64,000 nucleotides of DNA from Phaeacidiphilus oryzae TH49 (GTDB lineage Bacteria; Actinomycetota; Actinomycetes; Streptomycetales; Streptomycetaceae): assembly GCF_000744815.1 (NCBI RefSeq), contig NZ_JQMQ01000005.1, forward strand, positions 3,604,055 to 3,668,054, written 5' to 3'. A program made the position numbers and the translations under genes. The notes beneath the pieces are model-generated. The model saw nothing but the letters and a program-made list of their open reading frames with translations. It made no database searches and had not been told where the DNA came from. The number at the start of each line of letters is the position of its first letter. Position 1 is the first letter of the stretch. Below are positions 18,547-28,500 of this stretch, one piece after another.

Positions 18547-19707
18547 GTGAGCGAGACCGCCGGGCAGGTGCGCGCCGCGTCTGCGGCCCAGCAGCCGCAG
18601 CAGGATCAGCAGGTGAGCGGCCTGGAGGGGGCCGGGCCGAGGCTCCGGGAGGCGCTGAAGGGCATCCCCGCGTACAAGCCGGGCCGGCCGGCCGGCGGCT
18701 CCGGCGGGGCCGGGACGCCCTCGTTCAAGCTCTCGTCCAACGAGAACCCGTACCCTCCGCTGCCCGGAGTACTGGACGCGGCGGTGGCCGCGGCCGGCGA
18801 GGCGAACCGCTACCCGGACATGGCCTGCGCGGCGCTGATCGCCGAGCTGTCCGGCACGCTGGGGGTGCCGGAGTCGCACATCGCGACCGGCACCGGCTCC
18901 GTGGGCGTCGCCCAGCAGCTGCTCCAGGCGACGGCCGGGCCGGGGGACGAAGTCGTGTACGCCTGGCGGTCGTTCGAGGCGTACCCGATCATCACCCAGA
19001 TCAGCGGAGCGCGCTCGGTACGGGTCCCGCTGCGCCCGGACGAGTCGCACGACCTGGACGCGATGGCCGCGGCCGTCAACGAGCGCACCCGGCTGGTCTT
19101 CCTCTGCACCCCGAACAACCCCACCGGCAACGTGCTGCGTCGGGAGGAGATCGAGGGCTTCCTCGACCGGGTCCCGCGCGACGTGCTGGTCGTCCTGGAC
19201 GAGGCCTACCTGGAGTTCATCCGGGACAAGGAGGCCGTGGACGGCATCGAGATCTACCGGGAGCGGCCGAACGTCGCCGTGCTGCGCACCTTCTCCAAGG
19301 CGTACGGGCTGGCCGGGCTGCGGGTCGGGTACGCGGTCGCGCAGGAGCCGGTGGCGACGGCACTGCGGCAGACCGCGGTGCCGTTCGGGGTGAGTCAGCT
19401 GGCGCAGGACGCGGCGATCGTCTCGCTGCGCTCCCGCGAGGCCCTGCTGGAGCGGGTGGAGGCGCTGGTCGCCGAGCGGGAGCGGGTGCTGGACGCGCTG
19501 GCCGCGCAGGGGTGGCCGGGGGTGCCCCGGTCCCAGGCGAACTTCGTCTGGCTGCGGCTGGGGGAGCGGACCGCCGCCTTCGCCGCGGCCTGCGCGGAGG
19601 CGGGCGTCGTGGTCCGCCCCTTCGAGGGCGAGGGCGTCCGAGTCTCCATCGCGGAGCGCCCGGCGAACGACATCTTCCTGGAGGTCGCCTCCCGCTTCGC
19701 CGCCTGA
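18547..19707 (+). CDS. hisC: Histidinol-phosphate aminotransferase family protein (HisC-like)
   Basis: 386-residue class I/II PLP aminotransferase. PLP lysine is Lys251 in [36 protein letters not shown] and [14 protein letters not shown] are the other PLP-contact motifs. Family: conversion of imidazole acetol phosphate and glutamate to histidinol phosphate, or aromatic amino-acid transamination. A second, his-operon hisC normally exists elsewhere in Streptomyces, so this may act mainly on aromatic substrates; pheA lies 34 kb away. GTG 18547 follows AAAGGAG at spacing eight. Residues 1-25 are a Gln-rich extension. Confidence 0.92.
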   Translation: MSETAGQVRAASAAQQPQQDQQVSGLEGAGPRLREALKGIPAYKPGRPAGGSGGAGTPSFKLSSNENPYPPLPGVLDAAVAAAGEANRYPDMACAALIAELSGTLGVPESHIATGTGSVGVAQQLLQATAGPGDEVVYAWRSFEAYPIITQISGARSVRVPLRPDESHDLDAMAAAVNERTRLVFLCTPNNPTGNVLRREEIEGFLDRVPRDVLVVLDEAYLEFIRDKEAVDGIEIYRERPNVAVLRTFSKAYGLAGLRVGYAVAQEPVATALRQTAVPFGVSQLAQDAAIVSLRSREALLERVEALVAERERVLDALAAQGWPGVPRSQANFVWLRLGERTAAFAAACAEAGVVVRPFEGEGVRVSIAERPANDIFLEVASRFAA

Positions 19708-20060
19708 CGCCGGCCGGCTCGACGGGCTCGCGCGTAGGCGCGGCGCGGCGGATCAGCAGCGCCGGAACCGCGCGGTCCAGCGCCGCAGCCGTCCGCAGCC
19801 GGCGGCGGACGCCGGGTCGCGCCGCGGTAGTCGCCGCCGAGTGCGGCGGCCTCGCGCGCGCCGGCCGTGCGGTTCCTTGCGCCCGTGGGCTGCCCGTAAG
19901 CCGTCCGTCAACCGCCCGCAAGCCGCCCCCGCGGGACCCGCGGGCCCCGCAGGCCCGGTAGGCGCGCGGCACCGTCGGGTTACGCCGCGCGAGTGGTGGG
20001 CTCCGGGGTGCCGGGGGTGGCTTGGGCGGCTGTGGAGTCCGCTGGCGCAGGCTGGCGGTC
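19708..20060 (+). other. Intergenic region between hisC-like gene and cydA copy 1
   Basis: 353 bases, uniformly GC-rich. I see several short GC inverted repeats such as GGGACCCGCGGGCCCCGCAG near 19934 that could end hisC transcription, but no Rex operator (TGTGAAN4TTCACA), no DnaA box and no clear -10 for cydA copy 1. Confidence 0.4.
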
Positions 20061-21629
20061 ATGAACCTCGCCCTCGCCCACGAGACGATCGCCCGTTGGC
20101 AGTTCGGCGTCACCACCGTCTACCACTTCCTCTTCGTCCCGCTGACGATCAGCCTCTCCGGGCTCACCGCAGGGCTCCAGACGGCGTGGATCAGGACCGG
20201 CCGGGAGAAGTACTTCAGGGCGACCAAGTTCTGGGGGAAGCTCTTCCTGATCAACCTGGCCATGGGCGTGGTCACCGGCATCGTCCAGGAGTTCCAGTTC
20301 GGGATGAACTGGTCGCGCTACTCCCGCTTCGTGGGCGACGTCTTCGGCCCGCCGCTGGCGATGGAGGCGCTGGTCGCCTTCTTCCTGGAGTCCACCTTCA
20401 TCGGCCTGTGGATCTTCGGCTGGGACCGGCTGCCGAGGAGGCTCCACTGCGCCTGCATCTGGGCGGTCTCCGTCGGCACCCTCTTCTCCGGCTATTTCAT
20501 CCTGTCCGCCAACTCCTGGATGCAGCACCCGGTCGGCTACCACGTCGGGGCCAACGGCCGGGCCCAGCTGAACGACATCTGGCGGGTGCTCTTCCAGAAC
20601 ACCGCCCTGGTGCAGGCCTTCCACACGTTCACCGCCGCCTATCTCAGCGGCGGCGCCTTCATGGTCGGCATCGCCGGCTACCTGATCATGCGTCAGCGGC
20701 GGCGCCCGGAGGCCGACCGGCAGCCGGTCCAGCTCGGCGCCGCCCGCACCTCGCTGCGGCTCGGCCTGGTGACCCTGGCGGTCTCCGGGATCCTGGTCGC
20801 GATCAGCGGCGACACCCTCGGCAAGGTGATGTTCGAGCAGCAGCCGATGAAGATGGCCTCGGCCGAGGCGCTGTGGGAGACCGAGGCGCCGGCCCCGTTC
20901 TCGGTCTTCGCGATCGGTGACGTCAACAAGGGCCACAACACCGTGGAGTGGCAGATCCCCGGGCTGCTGTCCTTCCTGGCGCACAACAACTTCCACGACG
21001 CGGTGCCGGGGATCAAGGACACCGCGGCCAAGGAGGCCGCCAGGTACGGCGGACAGCCGAAGGACTACTACCCGATGATCCCGACCACCTACTGGGGTTT
21101 CCGGTGGATGATCGGCTTCGGGATGTTCTCCTTCCTCCTCGGCCTGGCCGGCCTCTGGCTGACCAGGCGCCGGTTCTGGCTCGCCCCCGAGCACCGGAGG
21201 GGCGACGACCAGGTCCCCGAGCTGATGCTGACCAGGAAGACCGCGCTGAACGCCTTCCTCACCCGCTGGTCCTGGCGGATCGCCGCCTCCACCCTCTTCT
21301 TCCCGCTGGTCGGCAACTCCTGGGGCTGGATCTTCACCGAGATGGGCCGCCAGCCCTGGGTGGTCTTCGGGGTGATGCGGACGGCCCGGGCCGAGTCCCC
21401 CAACGTCACCGTCGGCAACCAGGTCTTCTCCCTCACCGTCTTCACCCTCCTCTACGCGGTCCTCGCGGTGATCGAGATCGGCCTGCTCAAGAAGTACGCC
21501 CAGGCCGGCATCCCCGAGGAGGAGCCGCCCACCCGCGATCCGCGGCTGCGCGGACCGGGTCCGGACGGGCCGGGCGGCCCCGACGGCTCCGGCGGGGATT
21601 CCGACCGCCCGATGGCCTTCGCCTACTGA
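20061..21629 (+). CDS. cydA: Cytochrome bd ubiquinol/menaquinol oxidase subunit I, copy 1
   Basis: 522 residues; multi-helix haem-carrying subunit of the high-affinity bd oxidase that oxidises quinol and reduces O2 without proton pumping. Starts MNLALAHETIARWQFGVTTV; VYHFLFVPLTIS has the b595 ligand His, NSWMQHPVGYHVG the b558 ligand region, and GRQPWVVFGVM the conserved Q-site/C-terminal motif. Quinol-binding Q loop is short. ATG 20061 gives the standard N-terminus; no strong ribosome site. 12 bases separate it from cydB copy 1. Partner to a tandem duplicate at 22910 with a similar sequence. No Rex operator upstream, so expression of this copy probably differs. Confidence 0.95.
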   Translation: MNLALAHETIARWQFGVTTVYHFLFVPLTISLSGLTAGLQTAWIRTGREKYFRATKFWGKLFLINLAMGVVTGIVQEFQFGMNWSRYSRFVGDVFGPPLAMEALVAFFLESTFIGLWIFGWDRLPRRLHCACIWAVSVGTLFSGYFILSANSWMQHPVGYHVGANGRAQLNDIWRVLFQNTALVQAFHTFTAAYLSGGAFMVGIAGYLIMRQRRRPEADRQPVQLGAARTSLRLGLVTLAVSGILVAISGDTLGKVMFEQQPMKMASAEALWETEAPAPFSVFAIGDVNKGHNTVEWQIPGLLSFLAHNNFHDAVPGIKDTAAKEAARYGGQPKDYYPMIPTTYWGFRWMIGFGMFSFLLGLAGLWLTRRRFWLAPEHRRGDDQVPELMLTRKTALNAFLTRWSWRIAASTLFFPLVGNSWGWIFTEMGRQPWVVFGVMRTARAESPNVTVGNQVFSLTVFTLLYAVLAVIEIGLLKKYAQAGIPEEEPPTRDPRLRGPGPDGPGGPDGSGGDSDRPMAFAY

Positions 21630-21641
21630 CCGGAGTTGACC

Positions 21642-22667
21642 ATGCATCTGACCGACTTCTGGTTCCTGGTGATCGCGATCCTCTGGATCGGCTACTTCTT
21701 CCTGGAGGGCTTCGACTTCGGCGTCGGCATCCTCGTCGGCGTGGTGGCGCGGGACGACCGCGAGCGCCGGGTGCTGATCAACACCATCGGCCCGGTCTGG
21801 GACGGCAACGAGGTCTGGCTCCTCACCGCGGGCGGCGCCACCTTCGCCGCCTTCCCGGTCTGGTACGCCACCCTCTTCTCCGGCTTCTACCTCGCGCTGC
21901 TGGTGATCCTGGTCTGCCTGATCGTGCGCGGGGTCGCCTTCGAGTTCCGCGGCAAGCGGTCCGGGCGGCGCTGGCAGCGCAACTGGGAGCACGCGCTCTT
22001 CGTCACCTCGCTGCTGGTCGCGTTCCTCTGGGGGGTGGCCTTCGCCAACATCGTCCGCGGAGTGAAGATCGACGCCGACGAGGTCTATGTGGGCGGCTTC
22101 TGGGACCTGATCAACGGCTATGCGCTGCTCGGCGGCTTCACCACGCTCTTCCTCTTCACCTTCCACGGCGCGGCCTTCGCCGCGCTCAAGACCCTGGGGC
22201 CGATCCGCGCGCGGGTCCGCCGGGCGGCGCTGCTCACCGGCGGGGTCACCGCGGTGCTCGCCTCGGCCTTCCTGATCTGGACCCAGGTGGACCAGGGGCT
22301 GGGCGCGACTCCGCCCGGCGGGCTGGGCGGCGGCTGGTCGCTGGCGGCGCTGATCATCGCCGTGGTGGCGCTGGTCTCCGCGCTGGCCTTCGCCCGGCTG
22401 CAGCGGGACGGCTGGTCCTTCGCGCTGTCCGGGGTGACCGTGGTGGCCGCGGTGGCGATGCTCTTCCTCAGCCTCTATCCGGACGTCCTGCCGTCCAGCC
22501 TGGACCCGTCCTGGAGCCTCACTGTGAGCAACGCCTCATCGGCGAACTACACCCTCACGGTGATGACGATTGTGGCGTGCGTCATGACGCCGGTCGTCCT
22601 GGCGTACCAGGCCTGGACGTACTGGGTGTTCCGCAGGCGGATCGGGGTGTCGGCGATTCCGCAGTGA
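21642..22667 (+). CDS. cydB: Cytochrome bd oxidase subunit II, copy 1
   Basis: 341 residues, multi-helix CydB that pairs with CydA to form bd oxidase. Starts MHLTDFWFLVIAILWIGYFF, with LEGFDFGVGIL and NTIGPVWDGNEVWLLTAGGA, the conserved CydB helix motifs, and SLDPSWSLTVSNASSANYTL near the C-terminus. ATG 21642 is chosen because GGAG lies six to seven bases upstream (TTG 21636 is also in frame). It is followed at 22694 by a strong hairpin, so copy 1 of cydAB forms its own unit, lacking cydCD. Confidence 0.95.
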   Translation: MHLTDFWFLVIAILWIGYFFLEGFDFGVGILVGVVARDDRERRVLINTIGPVWDGNEVWLLTAGGATFAAFPVWYATLFSGFYLALLVILVCLIVRGVAFEFRGKRSGRRWQRNWEHALFVTSLLVAFLWGVAFANIVRGVKIDADEVYVGGFWDLINGYALLGGFTTLFLFTFHGAAFAALKTLGPIRARVRRAALLTGGVTAVLASAFLIWTQVDQGLGATPPGGLGGGWSLAALIIAVVALVSALAFARLQRDGWSFALSGVTVVAAVAMLFLSLYPDVLPSSLDPSWSLTVSNASSANYTLTVMTIVACVMTPVVLAYQAWTYWVFRRRIGVSAIPQ

Positions 22668-22693
22668 CACCCTGGCTGACCTGCGGATTTACC

Positions 22694-22728
22694 GGGGCGG
22701 AAGGTGACGGTTCGTCAGCTTCCGCCCC
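22694..22728 (+). terminator. Strong terminator after cydB copy 1
   Basis: GGGGCGGAAG (22694-22703) pairs with CTTCCGCCCC (22719-22728) and inner TGAC/GTCA extends the stem. It sits 26 bases after cydB copy 1 and upstream of the Rex-controlled promoter, so the two cydAB pairs are separate transcription units. Confidence 0.85.
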
Positions 22729-22812
22729 TGGTGCGTGACCTGAGGGCCCCGAGGCGCCCGTCCGGGGCCCGCGTCGGACCGGGGGACCCCCCTGCATGGG
22801 GCGTTCGAACGC

Positions 22813-22861
22813 TGTGGATAATACTTTGTGAAAGTGTTCACGTTCACAAGCTCACGTGAAC
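22813..22861 (+). promoter_or_regulatory. Promoter/operator of cydA copy 2: Rex operator with a DnaA box and -10 element
   Basis: TGTGAAAGTGTTCACG (22827-22842) matches the S. coelicolor Rex operator TGTGAACGCGTTCACA in both half-sites with one changed terminal base. TTCACAA (22843-22849) adds a third half-site and CGTGAAC (22855-22861) a fourth. GATAAT at 22817-22822 is a good -10, placing the operator at or just after the start point. TGTGGATAA (22813-22821) is also a perfect DnaA-box 9-mer overlapping the -10. Rex is the NADH/NAD+-sensing repressor known to control cydABCD in S. coelicolor. Confidence 0.78.
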
Positions 22862-22909
22862 GGCCGCCTCACCAGCGGTTCCTGCCCGAACGCGACGGAG
22901 GGATCAGAC

Positions 22910-24451
22910 GTGGATCTCGCCCTGGCCCATGAGACCTTGGCCCGGTGGCAGTTCGGCTTCACCACCGTCTACCACTACCTGTTCGTCCCGCTGACGATCA
23001 GCCTGGCGGCGCTCACCGCCGGGCTGCAGACCGCCTGGGTGCGCACCGAGAAGGAGAAGTACTTCCGCGCGACCAAGTTCTGGGGAAAGCTCTTCCTGAT
23101 CAACATAGCCATGGGCGTCGCCACCGGCCTGGTGCAGGAGTTCCAGTTCGGCATGAACTGGTCCGCCTACTCCAAGTTCGTCGGCGACGTCTTCGGCGCA
23201 CCGCTGGCGATGGAGGCGCTGCTCGCCTTCTTCTTCGAGTCCACCTTCATCGGCCTGTGGATCTTCGGCTGGGACCGGCTCCCCCGCAAGGTCCACCTCG
23301 GCTGCATCTGGATGGTGTCGATCGGGACGTTCCTCTCCAGCTACTTCATCCTGGCCGCCAACTCCTTCATGCAGCACCCCAACGGCTACCGGATCGCCGC
23401 GAACGGGCGGGCCCAGCTCACCTCGATCTCCAAGGTGCTCTTCCAGGACACCACCCTGGCGGCGGTCTTCCACACCCTCGCCGCCTGCTTCATCGTCGGC
23501 GGCGCCTTCATGGTCGGCATCTCCGCCTACCTGGTGCTGAGGGCGCGGCGGCAGCCGCTGGAGGAGCGCGACGGCACGAAGATCGCGACCATCCGCACCT
23601 CCCTGCGGCTGGGACTGTGGACCGCACTGGCCGGCGGGATCGGGGCGCTGCTGAGCGGCGACACCATCGGCCGGGTGATGGTCCAGCAGCAGCCGATGAA
23701 GATGGCCGCGGCCGAGGGCCTGTGGCACACCGCCGCCCCGGCGCCGTTCTCCCTCTTCGCGATCGGCTCGCTCCACCAGGGCCGGAACGTCTTCGAGTTC
23801 AACATCCCCGGGCTGCTGTCCTTCCTCTCGTACCACGACTTCCACTCCCCGGTGCGCGGCATCGTGGACGTGGCCAGGCAGGAGTCGACGCAGTTCGGCG
23901 GTGAATGGCAGCACTACGTGCCGGACATCTTCGAGTCCTTCTGGGCCTACCGGGGCATGATCACTTTCGGCATGATCTCGGTGGCGATCGCGGTGGCCGG
24001 GCTCTGGCTGACCCGGCAGAAGCGCTGGATCGACCCCCGCTTCCGGCGCCCCGAGACCGAACTGCCGCTGCTGATGCTCACCAGGGAACGGGAGTTGAGC
24101 CCCTTCCTCACCACCTGGGCCTGGCGGATCGCCCTCCTCACCCTGGGCTTCCCGCTCATCGGCAACGCGCTGGGCTGGCTCTTCACCGAGATGGGCCGCC
24201 AGCCCTGGGTGGTCTACGGACTGATGACCACTGCCGACGCGGTCTCCCCCAATGTCTCGGTCACCGAGCAGATCATCTCGCTCGGCGTCTTCGCGGTGCT
24301 GTACGGGGCACTGGCGGTGGTCGAGGTGCGGCTGCTGATCAAGTACGTCCGCAAGGGCATCGGCGACGAGCCGCCGCCCAGTCACGAACCCCTGCCGCGC
24401 GGACCGCTGTCGCCCGAGAGCGACGACGAGCCGCTGACCTTCGCCTACTGA
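22910..24451 (+). CDS. cydA: Cytochrome bd oxidase subunit I, copy 2
   Basis: 513 residues, closely similar to copy 1: starts VDLALAHETLARWQFGFTTV, with the haem-ligand helix VYHYLFVPLTIS, NSFMQHPNGYRIA, and GRQPWVVYGLM. Subunit I of the bd quinol oxidase. GTG 22910 is preferred over the in-frame ATG-like start at 22856 (GTG) because GGAGG is nine bases upstream and the N-terminus matches the family. It is the first gene of the Rex-controlled unit cydA2-cydB2-cydCD. Substitutions relative to copy 1 fall in loops (e.g. copy 2 has FESTFIG vs FLESTFIG, and SYHDFHSPVRG vs AHNNFHDAVPG). Confidence 0.95.
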   Translation: MDLALAHETLARWQFGFTTVYHYLFVPLTISLAALTAGLQTAWVRTEKEKYFRATKFWGKLFLINIAMGVATGLVQEFQFGMNWSAYSKFVGDVFGAPLAMEALLAFFFESTFIGLWIFGWDRLPRKVHLGCIWMVSIGTFLSSYFILAANSFMQHPNGYRIAANGRAQLTSISKVLFQDTTLAAVFHTLAACFIVGGAFMVGISAYLVLRARRQPLEERDGTKIATIRTSLRLGLWTALAGGIGALLSGDTIGRVMVQQQPMKMAAAEGLWHTAAPAPFSLFAIGSLHQGRNVFEFNIPGLLSFLSYHDFHSPVRGIVDVARQESTQFGGEWQHYVPDIFESFWAYRGMITFGMISVAIAVAGLWLTRQKRWIDPRFRRPETELPLLMLTRERELSPFLTTWAWRIALLTLGFPLIGNALGWLFTEMGRQPWVVYGLMTTADAVSPNVSVTEQIISLGVFAVLYGALAVVEVRLLIKYVRKGIGDEPPPSHEPLPRGPLSPESDDEPLTFAY

Positions 24452-24478
24452 CCCCGGCCTGCCGAGAGGAGCTGCGGG

Positions 24479-25489
24479 ATGTATCTCCACGACTTCTGGT
24501 TCCTGCTGATAGCGGTCCTGTGGACCGGCTACTTCTTCCTGGAGGGCTTCGACTTCGGGGTCGGCGTGCTCCTCAACCTGCTGGCCCGCGGGGAGACCGA
24601 GCGCCGGGTGCTGATCAACACCATCGGCCCGGTCTGGGACGGCAACGAGGTGTGGCTGGTCACCGCGATCGGCGCGACCTTCGCCGCCTTCCCGTCCTGG
24701 TACGGGGCCATGCTCAGCGGCTTCTACCTGCCGATGCTGCTGATCCTGGTCTGCCTGATCCTGCGGGTGGTCGCCTTCGAGTACCGGGCCAAGCGGGACG
24801 GCGAGCGCTGGAAGCGGGGCTGGGAGCAGTGCGTCTTCTGGTCCTCGCTGCTCACCTCGTTCGTCTGGGGCGCGGTCTTCGCCGACATGGTGCACGGCAT
24901 GCGGATCGACCGGGCCGGCGACTACATCGGCGGCCTGGGCGGCATCTGCACCCCGTACGCCGCCCTCGGCGGGCTGGCCTTCACGGTGCTCTTCACCTTC
25001 CACGGGGCGGTCTTCACCGCGCTGAAGACGACCGGGGAGATCCGGCTGCGGGCGCGCGGACTGGCCATGCGGCTGGGCGTGCTGGCACTGCTCGTGGTGA
25101 CCGCCTTCCTGGGCGTCGGCCAGGCCGAGCGCGGGGACGGCTGGTCGCTGGCCGCGCTGGTGGCCGCGGGTGCGGCGCTGATCGCCTCGCTGGCTGTGAA
25201 CCGCCTCGGGCGGGAGGGCTGGGCCTTCCTCGGCTCGGGGGTGGCGGTGGCGGCGGTGATCGCCGCGCTCTTCCTGTCGCTCTTCCCGAACGTGATGCCG
25301 TCCACCCTCGACCCGGCCTGGAGCCTCACCACCGCGAACGCCTCCTCGGCCGACTACACCCTCAAGGTGATGACCTGGGTGGCGGTCTTTGCCACGCCGC
25401 TGGTCATCCTCTACCAAGGGTGGACGTACTGGGTGTTCCGCAAGCGGATCGGCATTCAGCACATTCCGGCCGCGACGGCCGGGCACTGA
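24479..25489 (+). CDS. cydB: Cytochrome bd oxidase subunit II, copy 2
   Basis: 336 residues; starts MYLHDFWFLLIAVLWTGYFF with LEGFDFGVGVLLNLLARGE, NTIGPVWDGNEVWLVTAIG, and TLDPAWSLTTANASSADYTL. Pairs with cydA copy 2. ATG 24479 is preceded by GAGAGGAG. Gap of 27 bases from cydA2 and 43 from cydCD indicates one operon. Slightly shorter than copy 1. Confidence 0.95.
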   Translation: MYLHDFWFLLIAVLWTGYFFLEGFDFGVGVLLNLLARGETERRVLINTIGPVWDGNEVWLVTAIGATFAAFPSWYGAMLSGFYLPMLLILVCLILRVVAFEYRAKRDGERWKRGWEQCVFWSSLLTSFVWGAVFADMVHGMRIDRAGDYIGGLGGICTPYAALGGLAFTVLFTFHGAVFTALKTTGEIRLRARGLAMRLGVLALLVVTAFLGVGQAERGDGWSLAALVAAGAALIASLAVNRLGREGWAFLGSGVAVAAVIAALFLSLFPNVMPSTLDPAWSLTTANASSADYTLKVMTWVAVFATPLVILYQGWTYWVFRKRIGIQHIPAATAGH

Positions 25490-25532
25490 GCGACCGAAGC
25501 GTCGAGGCACTGAGCGAAGCGAGGCCCGAGAG

Positions 25533-28500
25533 ATGAAGCCCGTCGATCCCCGGCTGCTGCGGTACGCCCGTGGCGCGCGGGTGTTCCTCACCCTCTCCGT
25601 GCTGCTCGGTGCGGCCGGCGCGGTGCTGGTCATCGCGCAGGCCGTGCTGATCACCGACCTGGTGGTGGGCGCCTTCCAGCATGGGCGCGGACTCGGCTCG
25701 CTGGGCTGGGAGATCACCGCGCTGGCGGCGGTCGCCGTCGGCCGCGGCCTGGTCGGCTGGCTCACCGAGGCCGCCGCCCACCGGGCCTCCGCCGGCGTCA
25801 AGTCCGAGCTGCGCGGGCGGCTGCTGGCCAGGGCGGCCGAACTCGGGCCGCGCGGCGGGCTGGACGGCCGGCACAGCACGGGGGAGCTGGCCGCCCTCGC
25901 GGTGCGCGGGGTGGACGCGCTGGACGCGTACTTCAGCCGGTATCTGCCGCAGCTCGCGCTGGCGGTGATCGTGCCGGTCGCGGTGCTGGCCAGGATCGTG
26001 CTCGCGGACTGGGTCTCGGCGGTGATCGTGGTCTGCACGCTGCCGCTGATCCCGGTCTTCATGATCCTGATCGGGCTGGCCACGCAGAACCGGATGGACC
26101 GTCAGTGGGCGCTGCTGGGAAGGCTCTCCCACCACTTCCTGGACGTGGTGGAGGGGCTGCCGACGCTCAAGGTCTTCGGCCGGGCGAAGGCGCAGGCGGC
26201 GTCGATCCGGCGGGTCACCGCGGAGTACCGGAGGGCGACCCTGCGCACCCTGCGGATCGCCTTCGTCTCCTCCTTCGCGCTGGAGCTCCTCTCCACCCTG
26301 TCGGTGGCGCTGGTCGCGGTGACCGTCGGCACCCGGCTGGTGGACGGGTCGATGACGCTGTCGGACGGGCTGCTCGTCCTGGTGCTCGCGCCGGAGGCGT
26401 ACCTGCCGATCCGTCAGGTGGGGACCCACTACCACGCCAGCGCGGAGGGACTGGCCGCGGCGGGTGAGGTCTTCGCGGTGCTGGAGGCCGGAACGGAGCA
26501 GGCCGACGGCGGAGGGGTCGTCGAGCGCCCCGCGGCGGCGGACATCGAGGTCGACGAGCTGACGGTACGTCACCCCGGGCGTCCGGCGGCGGCCTTGAAG
26601 GACGTCTCGCTGACCGTCCGGGCCGGCGAGACGGTCGCCCTGACCGGGCCCTCGGGGGCCGGCAAGAGCACCCTCCTCTCCGTACTGCTGGGACTCGGCG
26701 GGGCCGAGCGGGAGTCCGGGCGGGTGCAGATCGGCGGCCAGGAGCTGGCCGGGCTGGACCCGGCCCGCTGGCGGCGGTGCGTCGCCTGGGTGCCGCAGCG
26801 GCCGTACCTGTTCGCCGGGACGATCGCCGAGAACGTCCGGCTGGCCAGGCCGGAGGCGGACGACCGGGAGCTGGCGGCGGCGCTGCGGGCCGCGCAGGCC
26901 GCGGAGTTCGTGGCGGCCCTGCCGGAGGGTGCGGAGACCGTGCTCGGCGAGGGCGGCTCCGGCCTCTCCGCCGGGCAGCGCCAGCGGATCGCGCTGACCC
27001 GGGCCTTCCTCGCGGACCGTCCCGTCGTCCTGCTGGACGAGCCGACGGCGAACCTGGACGGGGAGAGCGAGGCCGCGATCGTCGCGGCGGTCCGCGAACT
27101 CGCCCGCGGCCGGACCGTCCTGCTGACCGCCCACCGGCCGGCGCTCCTCGCGGTCGCGGACCGGGTGGTGGCGCTGCCGGCGCCGGAGGCGGCGCGGGAC
27201 TCCGACGGGCCGGGCGATGGGGCGCGGGCGAGCGCGGCGGGTGAGCCACCGGCGGCCGCGGCGGCGCCGGCGCCGGCGGCGGCGCCCGACGAGGCCGAAA
27301 CAGCGGTCGCGGCGGTCGCGGCGGGGGCCCGCGAGGCCCGCGAGGGCGAGGGCCGGCGCGCCGGCGCCATCCGCCGGGTCCGTCGCCTCGCCCTCGCCGA
27401 GGGCGGCGGGGCCCGCCCCCGCTTCGCGGCGGCCGTCCTCCTCGGCGCGCTGGCGCTGGGCTGCGCCATCGCCCTCCTCGGCACCAGCGGCTGGCTGATC
27501 TCCCGCGCCTCCCAGCAGCCGCCGATCCTGTATCTGATGGTGGCGATGACGCTGGTACGGGCCTTCGGCATCGGCCGGAGCTTCTTCCGCTACGCGGAGC
27601 GGCTCCTCTCGCACGACGCCGTCTTCCGCGGCCTGGCCGGGCTGCGGGTCAACCTCTTCCGCGCGCTGGAGCGGCTGGCCCCGGCCGGCGGGCGCGGCCT
27701 CTGGCGGCGCGGGGACCTCCTCTCCCGCCTGGTCGAGGACGTCGACGCGGTGCAGGACCACTTCCTGCGGTTCGTCCTGCCGGCCGCCTCCGCAATCCTG
27801 GTCTGCGCGGGCACGGTGCTCGCCGTGGGGCTGCTGCTGCCCGCGGCCGGGGCGGCGGTCGCCGCCGGACTGCTGCTGGCCGGCCTCGCCGTACCGCTGC
27901 TCGCCTCGCGGGTCTCCCGGAACACCGAGCGGCGGCTGGCGCCGGCCAAGGGGGCGCTGGCCACCCAGGTGGTGGAGCTGCTCGCCGGGGCCGAGGAGCT
28001 GACCGTGGCCGGGGCGCTGCCGGAGCGGCTGCGCCGGCTGCGGGAGACCGACGCCGGGCTGGTCCGGCTGGCCGGCCGGTCGGCCGGCACCGAGGGGCTC
28101 GGCGCCGGACTGGTCGCCCTGCTCAGCGGGCTGACGGTGGCCGGCTGCGCGGCGATCGGGGTGGCCGCCACGGCGTCCGGGCGGATCCACGGCGTGCTGC
28201 TCGCGGTGCTGATCCTGACCCCGCTGGCCGCCTTCGAGGCGGTCGCGGGGCTGCCGGCGGCGGCGCAGGCGCGGCAGCGCGGGGTGCGCGCGGCCGAGCG
28301 GCTGGTCGAGGTCGGCGACGAGCCGGCACCGGTCCGGGAGCCGGCCGAGCCGGCACGGCTGCCGGACGCGAGCGCCGGACTGCCGGTGCGGGCCCGCGAT
28401 CTGACGGTGCGCTACCCCGGTCGGGCCGAGCCGGCGCTCGCCGGCCTCGATCTGGACCTGTCCGCCGGCCGGCGGATCGCCGTCGTCGGCCCGAGCGGCT

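Noticed and set aside
19708-20060. Rex operator before cydA copy 1
   Set aside because: No TGTGAAN4TTCACA-like sequence found on reading through.
22851-22861. Second parS (CTCACGTGAAC)
   Set aside because: Only part of the palindrome matches; it is better explained by overlapping Rex-type half-sites.
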